Below the pieces are notes generated by a model. It was not told the origin of the DNA. It saw only the letters and a list, made by a program, of their open reading frames with translations, and ran no database searches. Shown here piece after piece: positions 23,605 through 31,816 of a stretch of DNA of 39,636 nt. The translations under genes and the position numbers were made by a program. Origin of the DNA: a virus; the IMG/VR virus record IMGVR_UViG_3300045941_000406, positions 1-39,636 of that record; one strand, written 5' to 3'. Positions within the stretch are counted from its first letter, which is position 1. Each line of letters opens with the position of its first letter.

Positions 23605-25461
23605 ATGGACCTGCTCTCTCTGGACAGTTCTTCAGATCAAAGCGTTAGACACACGGGTCTCGCGTCGGTCGAAGAATGGAATTCCAGCAAACGAGCGGGG
23701 TCGATAGCGATCGATTTCGAAACAACCTACAGCAGCAGTTTCAACGTCAAACAGCTCGGCTCATGGGCGTACAGCCAGGATTCCCGATTCAACGCGCTGT
23801 TGGTCGCAGTGGCAGATGAAAACCGAACTCTGGTCTGTCCGCCCGAGGAATTCCCATGGAAATCGATCGATGGTCTCGAGTGGGTTTCGCATCACCGGGA
23901 TTTTGACCTGGCTGTTTGGCGTCGGCTGACTGCAGATGGCATCATCCAGTCTAGAGGCCCCCGCGCCTGGCACTGCACTGCTGCCCTGGCCGCGTACCTC
24001 CAATACCCTCGAGATCTGGCATCGGCCGCCAAGGCAATTCTCAACGTGCACCTGGACAAAACCCCCCGGTCGCGTGCGAAAGGAAAGACTAACGATCCCT
24101 CCCTGTTGCAATCTCTCATTCCTTACGCGGCGAAGGATGCCGAGGCCTGCCTGGCAATCTGGACCCGCTTGGAACGCTATTGGCCGCCGGAAGAGCGAAA
24201 GCTTTGCCGACTTACCTCCGCAATGGGCGAACACGGTGTCGCCATTGATTGGGAGGCCCTGGATCAGGCCCAGGCGGCATTGCGCACGACGATTGCTGAA
24301 GCGACCGCAGCGTTGCCCTGGCAACCTCCGCTTTCCATCAAGGAATTCGCCGACGCCTGCAATGGGCGTGGAATCAAACCTCCGTCCAGTACGGCAGTAA
24401 CAAGCCCCTCCTTCCTCAAATGGATCGAGACCACATCTGACGATGTTTCCAGGCACTGGGTCGAAACGATGCAGGACCTTCGATCGGCCAACCGCACGCT
24501 CAAGGTCCTCGAGGCGATGCAGGCCCGAAGAAAACCCAATGGGCGGATGGCCTACGAACTCAAATACTTTGGAGCATCCACTGGCCGCTGGTCAGGTGGC
24601 GGCGGATTGAATCTCCAAAACCTGAATCGGAACGGATCGGACGAAGTCACACTTCGGAGCTTGATTATCGCACCGCCCGGGCACTTGCTTGGCATCGTCG
24701 ACTACTCCCAGATTGAAGCCCGGGTCCTCCTGTTTCTTGCTGGTGACCACGACGCGCTGCAGATGCTTCAGGAATACCCGGCCATGGACCTGTACGAGGC
24801 CCACGCGCGCTTGACGATGGGTTACACGGACCAGGAACCCCTTAAAACCCACTGCGAGTGTACAGGATCATCCATGCGACACCTGGCGAAGGCTCGCGTA
24901 CTCGGTTTGGGGTTCGGATGTGGTGCTATGAAGTTCATCGCAGTGGCAAAAGCCCTTGCAGGTATGGAAATCAGTTTTCCGGAATCCCAACGGATTGTTT
25001 CCAGTTTTCGGGAATCGAATCCCAAAATCGTCAACCTTTGGAGGAAACTACAGCGCGCTTGTGAGGCTTTCGTGGGAGGTACCTACCGGCTTCCCTTGCC
25101 AGCGCATCAATTCGATTCAAAGGCCAGGCGCCATCTCTACTACCGGGATATTGCCCGGCACGATGAGGAGCTTACCGCGGTAGTGGGCGGAGTTCGCGTT
25201 CGGGTTTATGGCGGGCTCCTGGCTGAGAACTGGACGCAAGCTACCGCTCGAGATGTCCTGTCGACCGCCTGGCTCCGGTGCGTAAGAGCGGGATTCAAAC
25301 CTGTCTTGAGTGTGCACGATGAGTTGCTCTTTGAATTGCCGGAAGCAACCGCCAAAAACGATCTCCAGCGCATCATCTCCTTGATGCAGGAGCCCATCCC
25401 CTGGGCGCCAAATCTCCCCCTTCGCGCGGACGGAAAACTTTCAATCAAATACGAAAAATAA
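23605..25461 (+). CDS. polA: Family A DNA polymerase with 3'-5' exonuclease domain
   Basis: About 618 residues from ATG 23605 (GTG 23599 would add two). The N-terminal DEDD exonuclease shows AIDFETT (Exo I), HHRDFDLAVW (Exo II) and YAAKDAEACL (Exo III). The polymerase domain has motif A VDYSQIEARVL, motif B RHLAKARVLGLGFGCG and motif C SVHDELLFE. There is no 5'-3' exonuclease domain. With primase, helicase and SSB-like genes nearby, this is the phage replicative polymerase. It lacks a clear Shine-Dalgarno sequence. Confidence 0.96.
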   Translation: MDLLSLDSSSDQSVRHTGLASVEEWNSSKRAGSIAIDFETTYSSSFNVKQLGSWAYSQDSRFNALLVAVADENRTLVCPPEEFPWKSIDGLEWVSHHRDFDLAVWRRLTADGIIQSRGPRAWHCTAALAAYLQYPRDLASAAKAILNVHLDKTPRSRAKGKTNDPSLLQSLIPYAAKDAEACLAIWTRLERYWPPEERKLCRLTSAMGEHGVAIDWEALDQAQAALRTTIAEATAALPWQPPLSIKEFADACNGRGIKPPSSTAVTSPSFLKWIETTSDDVSRHWVETMQDLRSANRTLKVLEAMQARRKPNGRMAYELKYFGASTGRWSGGGGLNLQNLNRNGSDEVTLRSLIIAPPGHLLGIVDYSQIEARVLLFLAGDHDALQMLQEYPAMDLYEAHARLTMGYTDQEPLKTHCECTGSSMRHLAKARVLGLGFGCGAMKFIAVAKALAGMEISFPESQRIVSSFRESNPKIVNLWRKLQRACEAFVGGTYRLPLPAHQFDSKARRHLYYRDIARHDEELTAVVGGVRVRVYGGLLAENWTQATARDVLSTAWLRCVRAGFKPVLSVHDELLFELPEATAKNDLQRIISLMQEPIPWAPNLPLRADGKLSIKYEK

Positions 25462-25462
25462 C

Positions 25463-25846
25463 ATGCCTACCCCAGACTCGCATTTTCAATATCCGCTAAT
25501 TCCAGGCGAACTTCCGGAGGAGGTGACCGAGGATACATTGAAATTACTTTCCCACTGGATCAACAGGGGTGGCGGGAGTGATGCCTCGGATTTCGCTTAT
25601 GCCACCGTAGAGGCCTTCGCCGCTGCGTTGGCAACCATGCTCGAGATTAATGCTCCTTATCTCGACACGGGCCCGGAGACGCACATCGATTGGCACACCC
25701 GCCTAGCTGCTCGAATGGCCAGTGTGATGGACAAAATGGCTGATTACGTCGAGTTCACCGGGGAAGGCGGCAACGGCAAAAGTGTTTTGCAAGAGGTGCA
25801 CCAGCAAATAGACCGGAGGATTGCCAAATATCCCACTTATTCCTGA
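25463..25846 (+). CDS. Hypothetical early protein, 127 aa
   Basis: It starts one base after the polymerase stop. The product is helical (EDTLKLLSHWINRGG; YATVEAFAAALATMLE; RMASVMDKMADYVEF). It has a G-E-G-G-N-G-K-S stretch which superficially resembles a P-loop but lacks the rest of the fold. Function unknown; it may assist replication. Confidence 0.6.
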   Translation: MPTPDSHFQYPLIPGELPEEVTEDTLKLLSHWINRGGGSDASDFAYATVEAFAAALATMLEINAPYLDTGPETHIDWHTRLAARMASVMDKMADYVEFTGEGGNGKSVLQEVHQQIDRRIAKYPTYS

Positions 25847-25867
25847 CTTCAACCGGAGGAACCTATT

Positions 25868-26776
25868 GTGGCTCGGCTTCCATTGCCACTATCCCGGGCT
25901 GTCCAGGAGGAGCTCCTGAGAGGACCCATAACCGGTGTGGATGGTGGATGCCACCGTTGGCTCGCCCGGATCGCGGGCGGAGTCCAAGCTTCCATGTCCG
26001 CGGCGGCCTGTTACGAACTCCTGCGCACAGCCTGTCACCGTTTCGTTCAGCATCGGGAAATTCCTGACCGCGAGATCCAGGAGGCCGTCAAACTGGCCTA
26101 TTCAAATCCCAATGGCTCATTACCGCGCATCCCCCGCATTGACTGGCCCACCTATAATCGAGCCGCGATCGAACGGGTTCTTGCCACCACACCGCCCGCG
26201 TTTTCCCCAAGACCCCTCGATGTTACTACGTCGACCCTCCTGCCATTGCTGTTTCCAACTGGGTCGCTCTTGTGCCTCGGGCTGCAGAAGAATGTCGCTC
26301 TGATCAGGCCCTTGGAAGAATGGCTGCCCACGGCTGAATTAAACCAGTTCATCGTTCCCAGCCCAATGCTGAAGCCGGCCTGGGCCGAGAACGGAAAAAC
26401 AGTTTCCCGATGCAACAGAAACACGGGGCCCCGGCACTACATCATCATCGAGTTTGACCGGGATTTTCTCCGGGACAAAATGCACCAAATCCAACTCCTA
26501 AGCTGGTTGAGCCGAATCATCCCAATTTCCATGGCGGTCGATTCAGCTGGCAAATCTATCCACGGCTGGTTTTGCACCCATCAGAGCAGGTTGAATAGGC
26601 AGGTCCACTTTTTTGCCGCTGCATGCCTCCTGGGCGCTGACGAGAACATGTGGCCTCGCGCCCAATGGTGCCGACTGCCGGGCGGCATGCGGCCCCGGGA
26701 AGGAAATCCACCAGCCCGGCAGCAAATTATTCATTTCGATCCACAAGAAACAGCGGTTGCCCGATGCAAAAAATGA
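25868..26776 (+). CDS. Primase-like replication protein (AEP-like core)
   Basis: This 302-residue protein has a GTG start preceded by a CCGGAGGAAC ribosome-binding site. The C-terminal half has RHYIIIEFDRDF, then P-I-S-M-A-V-D-S-A-G-K-S-I-H-G-W-F, then WCRLPGGMR and RQQIIHFDP. This order (acidic strand, sSGKShHhW, RLPG) is that of archaeo-eukaryotic-type primase domains in mobile elements. It overlaps the helicase gene by 4 bases. A primer-making or origin-binding role is likely. The N-terminal half is unassigned. Confidence 0.7.
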   Translation: MARLPLPLSRAVQEELLRGPITGVDGGCHRWLARIAGGVQASMSAAACYELLRTACHRFVQHREIPDREIQEAVKLAYSNPNGSLPRIPRIDWPTYNRAAIERVLATTPPAFSPRPLDVTTSTLLPLLFPTGSLLCLGLQKNVALIRPLEEWLPTAELNQFIVPSPMLKPAWAENGKTVSRCNRNTGPRHYIIIEFDRDFLRDKMHQIQLLSWLSRIIPISMAVDSAGKSIHGWFCTHQSRLNRQVHFFAAACLLGADENMWPRAQWCRLPGGMRPREGNPPARQQIIHFDPQETAVARCKK

Positions 26777-28071
26777 ATCCTCGAAACTCAATCAATGGCG
26801 CTGTCCTGGCCCCGGAAGATTGGTCGGAATACCTCAATCGCTTTTTCTCGGCGGAAGCCGTCAAAAGCATTGAAAATGCCGTGGCTGCTGTTTTTGAACC
26901 CCCGCCAGGTGGAGCCGTCGATGAATACTATTCCGCTCTCGAATCCACAGAAGATCCAGGCGAACTGATCGAGCATCGATTCCTTTGCCGCGGCGCTACC
27001 TGTCTCTTGGTCGGCCCCACCGGCGTAGGCAAATCCAGTTTTGTCACCCAACTGGCCTTTCACTTCGCTGCAGGACTCGAGTGCCTCGGTTTTCGGCCGG
27101 TCAAACAATATCGGTCGACCGGCATGAAGGTCCTCCTGGTCCAGGCTGAGAACGATCGGTTTGATATGCTCGAAATGGTCAACGGCATTCGAGCGGGAAG
27201 CGACGCCATCGCCAACGATACCCGGGCCGCCAAACAACTGCAGATTTATAACCTCCGCGGCGTCACAGGAGAACGATTCATCCAGATCTTGAATTCCTTG
27301 CTCGCTGAATGCGGGCCATTTGACCTGGCCATCATCGACAATGCCCTAGCGTACCTGGGCACCGATGCCAAGGGCCAGAAAGAGGTTGGGCATTTTCTAC
27401 GCGAACTCCTAGATCCCGTCGTTCAGAAACACAACGTGGGGCTAATCCTCTGCCACCACTCCAACAAACCACCCACAGGCCGGGAGAAACCCGAGTGGCA
27501 AGCTGGGGATTTTGCTTACATAGGTTCTGGCTCCAGTGAATGGGCTAACTTTGCGCGCGCGATTATCGCGCTCAGAAACATTGGTTCTTCTGAGATCTTT
27601 GAACTGATGGTTCCAAAGCGCGGTTCACGGCTACGCTGGAAAAATGGCGAGGAAAATACGACTCGAACTCATATCCGTCATGCCCGTGAAGCAGGAAAGA
27701 TCTATTGGGAAGCAGCCTCGGCGGAAGAAATCCAGGCTCTTGAATCCGAGAACCAAAAAGTGGGGCGCCCAAAGTCCGCGCCTGATCCGGCTGAGGTTCT
27801 CCATTGCATTGATGCAAGACCCGGTCTTTCAAGAAAAGCGTACACCGACATCTTTGGCGCCATCCACGGAGTTTCAAGACGCACCTTGGATGGATTAATC
27901 GTCAAATGTCTCGATAAGGGATGGCTCAGATACCGGGAGAAGAGTCTTTTCAAGTACTACAACGTCACCGAAGGCGGGCGAAATTATGCAAAAGAGCGTC
28001 CGAGTGTCTTTGATTGGCCTGCGCATTGGCAAAACCTTGATGCTGCGAAAGATACGGATGAGAAGCCATGA
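26773..28071 (+). CDS. RepA/RecA-like replicative ATPase (helicase) with C-terminal winged helix
   Basis: Start ATG 26773 is chosen for its ATGA overlap with the primase gene; the frame is open earlier. The 432-residue product has Walker A GPTGVGKSS (81-89), an LLVQAENDR segment (121-129), Walker B FDLAIIDN (183-190) and a LILCHHSNKP sensor-type motif near 222, as in hexameric RepA/DnaB-type AAA_25 ATPases. The end (about 350-410) is a winged-helix region (SRRTLDGLIVKCLDKGWLRY). The iteron region follows directly. Probable replicative helicase. Confidence 0.88.
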   Translation: MNPRNSINGAVLAPEDWSEYLNRFFSAEAVKSIENAVAAVFEPPPGGAVDEYYSALESTEDPGELIEHRFLCRGATCLLVGPTGVGKSSFVTQLAFHFAAGLECLGFRPVKQYRSTGMKVLLVQAENDRFDMLEMVNGIRAGSDAIANDTRAAKQLQIYNLRGVTGERFIQILNSLLAECGPFDLAIIDNALAYLGTDAKGQKEVGHFLRELLDPVVQKHNVGLILCHHSNKPPTGREKPEWQAGDFAYIGSGSSEWANFARAIIALRNIGSSEIFELMVPKRGSRLRWKNGEENTTRTHIRHAREAGKIYWEAASAEEIQALESENQKVGRPKSAPDPAEVLHCIDARPGLSRKAYTDIFGAIHGVSRRTLDGLIVKCLDKGWLRYREKSLFKYYNVTEGGRNYAKERPSVFDWPAHWQNLDAAKDTDEKP

Positions 28072-28078
28072 ATTCCAC

Positions 28079-28287
28079 TAGGCGCAAAAACGTTTTTGCC
28101 CCTAGGAGGCATAGGCGCAAGGCGCAAAAACCCTTTTTTGGGAGTTTTTGCGCCTAAGCTAAGTCCTTGAATACCAATGGTTCAATAGGCGCAATAATTA
28201 CCCTTAAGCGCAAAAACTAAATCAATAGGCGCAATAATGTGCGTGTGTACCTACGGTACACACACACGCACATTTGCGCCTTGCGCT
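28079..28287. other. Probable replication origin: GGCGCAA iterons and palindromes
   Basis: Within 210 bases there are about nine copies of GGCGCAA or close variants. TAGGCGCAA lies at 28079, 28112, 28186 and 28226, others at 28121 and 28207, and reverse copies at 28148, 28274 and 28281. CAATAGGCGCAATAAT is repeated exactly twice. Three palindromic structures are present: GCAAAAACGTTTTTGC near 28083-28098; AGGCGCAAAAAC (28120-28131) with GTTTTTGCGCCT (28144-28155); and a GTGCGTGTGTACC / GGTACACACACACGCAC arm pair around 28239-28272. The site follows the helicase gene. Iteron-based origins are well known; use here is inferred. Confidence 0.75.
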
Positions 28288-28304
28288 AACCGAAATGGAA
28301 TGCT

Positions 28305-28691
28305 GTGCGGTTTACCCAAGCAGAGTACGAACAGTATCAAGCCAGGAGAGCTGGCAAAATCATGGCTTTGGGAAAGCCTGCTTTACCCGGATCCGGTGCA
28401 CCGCTTGAGGCAAAAGTCCGGAGCGAGGTGCTTGAGTACTGCCGGACCCAGGGCTGGATCGTATTCAACGGGACCACCGTGCGGGCGACGGGCCGAACGA
28501 TTGGTGAACCGGATTTAACCGTTGTTGCGGACCTGGGTTCGGTTTATTTCGTCGAGTTGAAATCGAGGACCGGCAAGTTGCGGCCGGAGCAGGCTGCGAT
28601 CGGCGCCTGGCTTTCGAAGCTCGGACACAAGTGGCTTGTCATTCGTTCTCTTTCTGAATTCATTGAACAAACCCAGATTCAGGAGCCGTGA
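28305..28691 (+). CDS. VRR-NUC domain nuclease
   Basis: The 128-residue product (GTG start) has the VRR-NUC pattern: E-A-K-V-R-S-E-V-L-E-Y at about 44-54, G-E-P-D-L-T-V (D at about 75), and VELKSRTGKLRPEQ (E-x-K at about 89-91). This stand-alone nuclease family acts on branched DNA (Holliday-junction-like substrates) and is frequent in phage replication modules. It lies next to the origin. Its stop overlaps the next start. Confidence 0.85.
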   Translation: MRFTQAEYEQYQARRAGKIMALGKPALPGSGAPLEAKVRSEVLEYCRTQGWIVFNGTTVRATGRTIGEPDLTVVADLGSVYFVELKSRTGKLRPEQAAIGAWLSKLGHKWLVIRSLSEFIEQTQIQEP

Positions 28692-28888
28692 AAGTTCATT
28701 GTGATGTTGAAGAGACTGACTTGGAGAATGAGGAAAGTGACGTCGTCCCGGGTGTTATCGTGACCTGCGAACGTTGTGGGCATGCAACTGAAAGTTTCGG
28801 CACTTCACCGGTCTCGATTCGCCGATGCCTCGCTGCTCTGCGTGAGGAGTGTCCGAACGCCGAAGAGAACTACTATGTGATCGTGTAG
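28688..28888 (+). CDS. Small acidic zinc-finger-like protein, 66 aa
   Basis: GTG start overlapping the nuclease stop. An acidic N-terminus (DVEETDLENEESDVV) is followed by VTCERCGHATESFGTS, a C-x2-C motif, then two single Cys residues. It is the last gene of the early block before the codon style changes. Function unknown. Confidence 0.6.
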   Translation: MKVHCDVEETDLENEESDVVPGVIVTCERCGHATESFGTSPVSIRRCLAALREECPNAEENYYVIV

Positions 28889-28941
28889 TCTAGATTGGGT
28901 GCGTGCAGTTTGAGAAGAGACCCCAAATTGCGTTCCTCGCC

Positions 28942-29775
28942 ATGGTAAACATCCTGGCCAAGTTCGATGAAGCAGGCTTCAACAGCATGCTTGGTAGGCT
29001 GGCTACGGCACAGGGCAAGGTCCTTCATGCCACCATCAAGGAACAGGGCAGGCTGCTCCTGACTGATATCACCAGGGCCACACCACCCCGCGGCCGGTTG
29101 GCACTGGCAGCCACTGCCAGGCAGGAATCCTGGGCAGTGCAGAAACGGATAGGAGAGAAAGCTACACGTTTTGGTGTCACCACTGCCTTGAAGTATTGGC
29201 CCTGGATCTTTGGGCAAAGCAGAACGGCTGAAGACTTCAACAAGCCTGACCAGAACTATCCCAGCGCTCATCTGTACCGGCTGATGAAGCGGAAGAAGTT
29301 CAAGGAAGCTGAAACGCTGTTGCAGGTGCTGAACGTGGCCAATGCTGGGATTGTGGAGCGTGGCAGCAAGCAGCTTCACAACAGCCTGCGCAAACGAGGC
29401 AGGGTGCCAAGGAAAGCTTTACCATACATCGTGGCATCGGGCCCCAGCGTGAATGCCGTGATCCGCGAACGAGTGAAGAAGGTGGGCCTGGGCAAGTCTG
29501 GCTGGATGCAGGGGGCAGCAGTGTTGGGCATCCTGAACAAGTTCCCGAAGTGGGTTACCAGGCATGGAGCCAATGGCGCAGCCTACTTTTCACCGCCAGG
29601 AGCCAAGGTCATCCTGTGGGTAAAGAACACCATGAAATATCTGGCCGATGCATCCCATGAATTGAGGCTGGTGACCAGTGCCCTGACTTCACGCCGGGAA
29701 AAGCTGGAAAAGCAGATTGCCAAAACGATTGAAGCCAATTTCAAAAAGCAACGAAGGCTGCAAAGAATCAGGTGA
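28942..29775 (+). CDS. Tail/virion morphogenesis protein, about 277 aa
   Basis: ATG 28942 (MVNILAKFDEAGFNSML) is preferred to GTG 28903; both are in frame. The protein is basic and mostly helical, with an N-terminal helix, a Lys/Arg-rich middle (LMKRKKFKEAETLLQVLN) and a coiled C-terminus (SRREKLEKQIAKTIEANFKKQRRLQR). Position before the probable tail-assembly genes and style like the structural genes support a virion-assembly role. No specific family is recognised. Confidence 0.6.
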   Translation: MVNILAKFDEAGFNSMLGRLATAQGKVLHATIKEQGRLLLTDITRATPPRGRLALAATARQESWAVQKRIGEKATRFGVTTALKYWPWIFGQSRTAEDFNKPDQNYPSAHLYRLMKRKKFKEAETLLQVLNVANAGIVERGSKQLHNSLRKRGRVPRKALPYIVASGPSVNAVIRERVKKVGLGKSGWMQGAAVLGILNKFPKWVTRHGANGAAYFSPPGAKVILWVKNTMKYLADASHELRLVTSALTSRREKLEKQIAKTIEANFKKQRRLQRIR

Positions 29776-29785
29776 AGGTATTTTA

Positions 29786-30415
29786 ATGAAGTCTGCTGCT
29801 GACATCTTCACTGAAACGCTGCTGGAAGATCGCTACAAGGTCTGTGGCAGAATGCTGCACAGGTTCACCATTGGCCATGCGCAGCTGTTCCTGCACTTCA
29901 AGCTCGAGACAATCACAAGTGCTGCTGACCTGGCCCTTGCTGTCCTGGTGTGTTCGATGCCTGCTGAAAAGTTCTGCCAGTTGTACGCAGCCAGGACCTG
30001 GCCCCTTCGTGTGTGGTGGCATGGCTTGAAGGTGGGAAGGCTTGCCACAATGCCTGGCAGGCTGGATCGGGAACTGGCTCTATGGCGTGAATACTACAAT
30101 TATTCAACCACCTGCCCTGACTTTGAGCCTGGCAGCAAGGTTGAAGAAGTTGAACCGGGTGCCCCCTTCATCTTCCACCTGCGTTCAACCCTGATCAGCC
30201 GATTGCACTTCAATCCTGAGACGGTTGACAGGGTGATTCTCAGAAGGGCCTGGGCTGAATATGTTGTGCTCTTGGAAGCAGACAACCAGGCCAGGGTGCT
30301 GCCAGGTGTTTATGGTGAAAACATCGCTGCAAGGTTTGCTGAAGCAGACAAAAAGCATGATGAGCGGGTGGCGCAATTTTTAAAGGCTGTGCAGAATGGG
30401 CACCATGGAAGCTGA
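29786..30415 (+). CDS. Possible tail assembly chaperone-like protein, 209 aa
   Basis: ATG 29786 is chosen for its distance from an AGGTGAAGG site. The protein is alpha-helical with many aromatic residues (HRFTIGHAQLFLHFKLETI, then AADLALAVLVCSMPAEKFC). It lies two genes before the candidate tape measure. The pattern of a first helical domain followed by an overlapping short frame (30405) recalls G/GT tail chaperones. The two frames differ by +1, so a classical -1 slip would not join them. The assignment is positional. Confidence 0.5.
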   Translation: MKSAADIFTETLLEDRYKVCGRMLHRFTIGHAQLFLHFKLETITSAADLALAVLVCSMPAEKFCQLYAARTWPLRVWWHGLKVGRLATMPGRLDRELALWREYYNYSTTCPDFEPGSKVEEVEPGAPFIFHLRSTLISRLHFNPETVDRVILRRAWAEYVVLLEADNQARVLPGVYGENIAARFAEADKKHDERVAQFLKAVQNGHHGS

Positions 30416-30572
30416 AGAATTTAAAAAGCTGCTTACTGAAAAGGCTGAAGCCTTCCTCAAAACTGAGGATGGCAAGCTGAGTATTGCCGAGGCTGAAGGA
30501 AATACGCTGCAGGAATTCAGGCGGGTCTTTGATGACTTGAGCTACTGGCTCGGAACCGAGGAGGGCTTATGA
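30405..30572 (+). CDS. Small helical protein between chaperone-like gene and tape measure, 55 aa
   Basis: ATG 30405 overlaps the preceding gene by 11 bases. The product is acidic and helical (MEAEEFKKLLTEKAEAFLK, then EFRRVFDDLSYWLG). Its TGA overlaps the next ATG by 4 bases. It may be the second half of a tail-chaperone pair, or simply an accessory protein. Confidence 0.6.
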   Translation: MEAEEFKKLLTEKAEAFLKTEDGKLSIAEAEGNTLQEFRRVFDDLSYWLGTEEGL

Positions 30573-31552
30573 GTGAACTGGGTTTCACGCTGACAGGTGA
30601 TTCCAACCCGCTGTTCCGCACATTCAGCAGGGTGAAGACAGCCGCGGTGACCCTCGGCAGGGACATCAGCAAGGCTATGACCACGCCGTCCGGCGGTGGT
30701 GGTGGGCGTGGTGCAGGAGGCGATGGCGGTCTGCGTTCCATGCTGGGTGGTGGCCTGGGGGCTGGGCTTTCGTTGGGCAGGGTGGCTAGAAGCTTTGGAG
30801 CTTTTGCTGGTGTGGCCAGTGTTGCTGCTATTGGCACCAAATCAGTTCAGCGGGGCAGGCAGGCAGCAGAAACAGTGGCTGAAGCAAAGGCAGCAGGGTT
30901 GTCACCATCTGACTATGCAGCCTTGAAGGTGGCCACAGACCGATATGGTGAAAGCATCCTGAAGAACACAGAGAAGCTCACTACGGCCATGCGTGAAATC
31001 AAAGCCAGTGGCGAGGTGCTGACTGACACCCAGCTGAATAAACTGGCAAAGGATTCAACAGACCTGGCCAGGTCAATGGCCCAGCTCGGGAATGCCTTGC
31101 AGCCTGTGCAATCTGGCATCACAGGCCTGCTGGCCAGCCTTGCAAGAGGTGCAACCACCCTGGCTGACAGGGCCAAAGCCAGTCTCATCATCCTGAGTGA
31201 AGACCTGAAGCCTGGCAGTGGTTCCATTGGCACACCTCAGTCATTGGAGAACAGGAACTGGGCCAGGGCAGTTCTGGCAGGGTTGCCACCACCAGAAGAA
31301 GGCACCACACCAGTTGACCAGGCAGCCGTTGACAAATATGTGGCAGGCAAGGCAGCAGCGACCAGGTCGGCAGCGGCAGACCTGCGACTGAACAGGCCTA
31401 GCGGGGATCCCATGTCACGGATTGGACTATTCAATGAGCCAGGCACAGGACCCTATTCCAGAATCATCACCATCCAGAATGAATTGCTAAAAGCCACCAA
31501 AGGGGTGGAAGCCGGGGTGAAACAACTGAACACAAACGTTAAGGGATTGTGA
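30569..31552 (+). CDS. Candidate short tape measure or tail-length protein, 327 aa
   Basis: The sequence starts LGFTLTGDSNPLFRTFSRVKTAAVTLGRDI, like the N-termini of tape measure proteins. A long Gly-rich stretch (about 41-75) and helical regions follow, with Ala-rich segments (GAFAGVASVAAIG) and a helical C-terminus. At 327 residues it is unusually short for a tape measure, which would mean a short tail if the length rule holds. It could instead be a minor tail protein. It follows the small genes that resemble tail chaperones. Confidence 0.55.
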   Translation: MSELGFTLTGDSNPLFRTFSRVKTAAVTLGRDISKAMTTPSGGGGGRGAGGDGGLRSMLGGGLGAGLSLGRVARSFGAFAGVASVAAIGTKSVQRGRQAAETVAEAKAAGLSPSDYAALKVATDRYGESILKNTEKLTTAMREIKASGEVLTDTQLNKLAKDSTDLARSMAQLGNALQPVQSGITGLLASLARGATTLADRAKASLIILSEDLKPGSGSIGTPQSLENRNWARAVLAGLPPPEEGTTPVDQAAVDKYVAGKAAATRSAAADLRLNRPSGDPMSRIGLFNEPGTGPYSRIITIQNELLKATKGVEAGVKQLNTNVKGL

Positions 31553-31625
31553 TTTGTTCTGCCATGGCAGTCATGCCATTGGGCTTGAAATGCGTGGTCT
31601 TTACATTGTAAACACGCATAAATTA

Positions 31626-31811
31626 ATGGGTAAAGCAGCATCTAAGGCAGGCGGAAAAGTCAGGTCAGGCTGGTCTTTTTCACGCATGCAGATTGGTGAT
31701 TCTGTGAAGGTGGGCCTGGCCCTTAAACGGCACTGCGTGGAACAGGTCAGAGCAGGTACCTACAAGTCATTCAGGCATGCTGTGGCCACTGAGAAAAGCA
31801 AGTTCTTCTAA
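31626..31811 (+). CDS. Small basic protein, 61 aa
   Basis: ATG 31626 gives MGKAASKAGGKVRSGWSF; a TTG at 31554 would extend it but the extension looks non-coding. It is rich in Lys/Arg and includes SVKVGLALKRHCVEQVRAG. DNA binding is possible but unproved. It lies between the tail genes and an unknown gene. Confidence 0.4.
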   Translation: MGKAASKAGGKVRSGWSFSRMQIGDSVKVGLALKRHCVEQVRAGTYKSFRHAVATEKSKFF

Positions 31812-31816
31812 CACTC

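Noticed and set aside
23761-24456. 231-residue minus-strand ORF over the polymerase
   Set aside because: Shadow of the exonuclease domain of the DNA polymerase.
25778-25793. P-loop in the 127-residue protein after the polymerase
   Set aside because: G-E-G-G-N-G-K-S resembles Walker A, but there is no preceding strand, no Walker B and the protein is too short for a NTPase.
28079-28287. CRISPR-like array from the repeated GGCGCAA units
   Set aside because: Units are only 7-9 bases, irregularly spaced and in both orientations, with no constant-length spacers and no cas genes.
30379-30385. T_TTA_AAG slippery heptamer in frame near the end of the chaperone-like gene
   Set aside because: A -1 slip here leads to an implausible 33-residue tail, and the short overlapping gene at 30405 lies in the +1 frame. 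The classical G/GT mechanism is therefore not supported.
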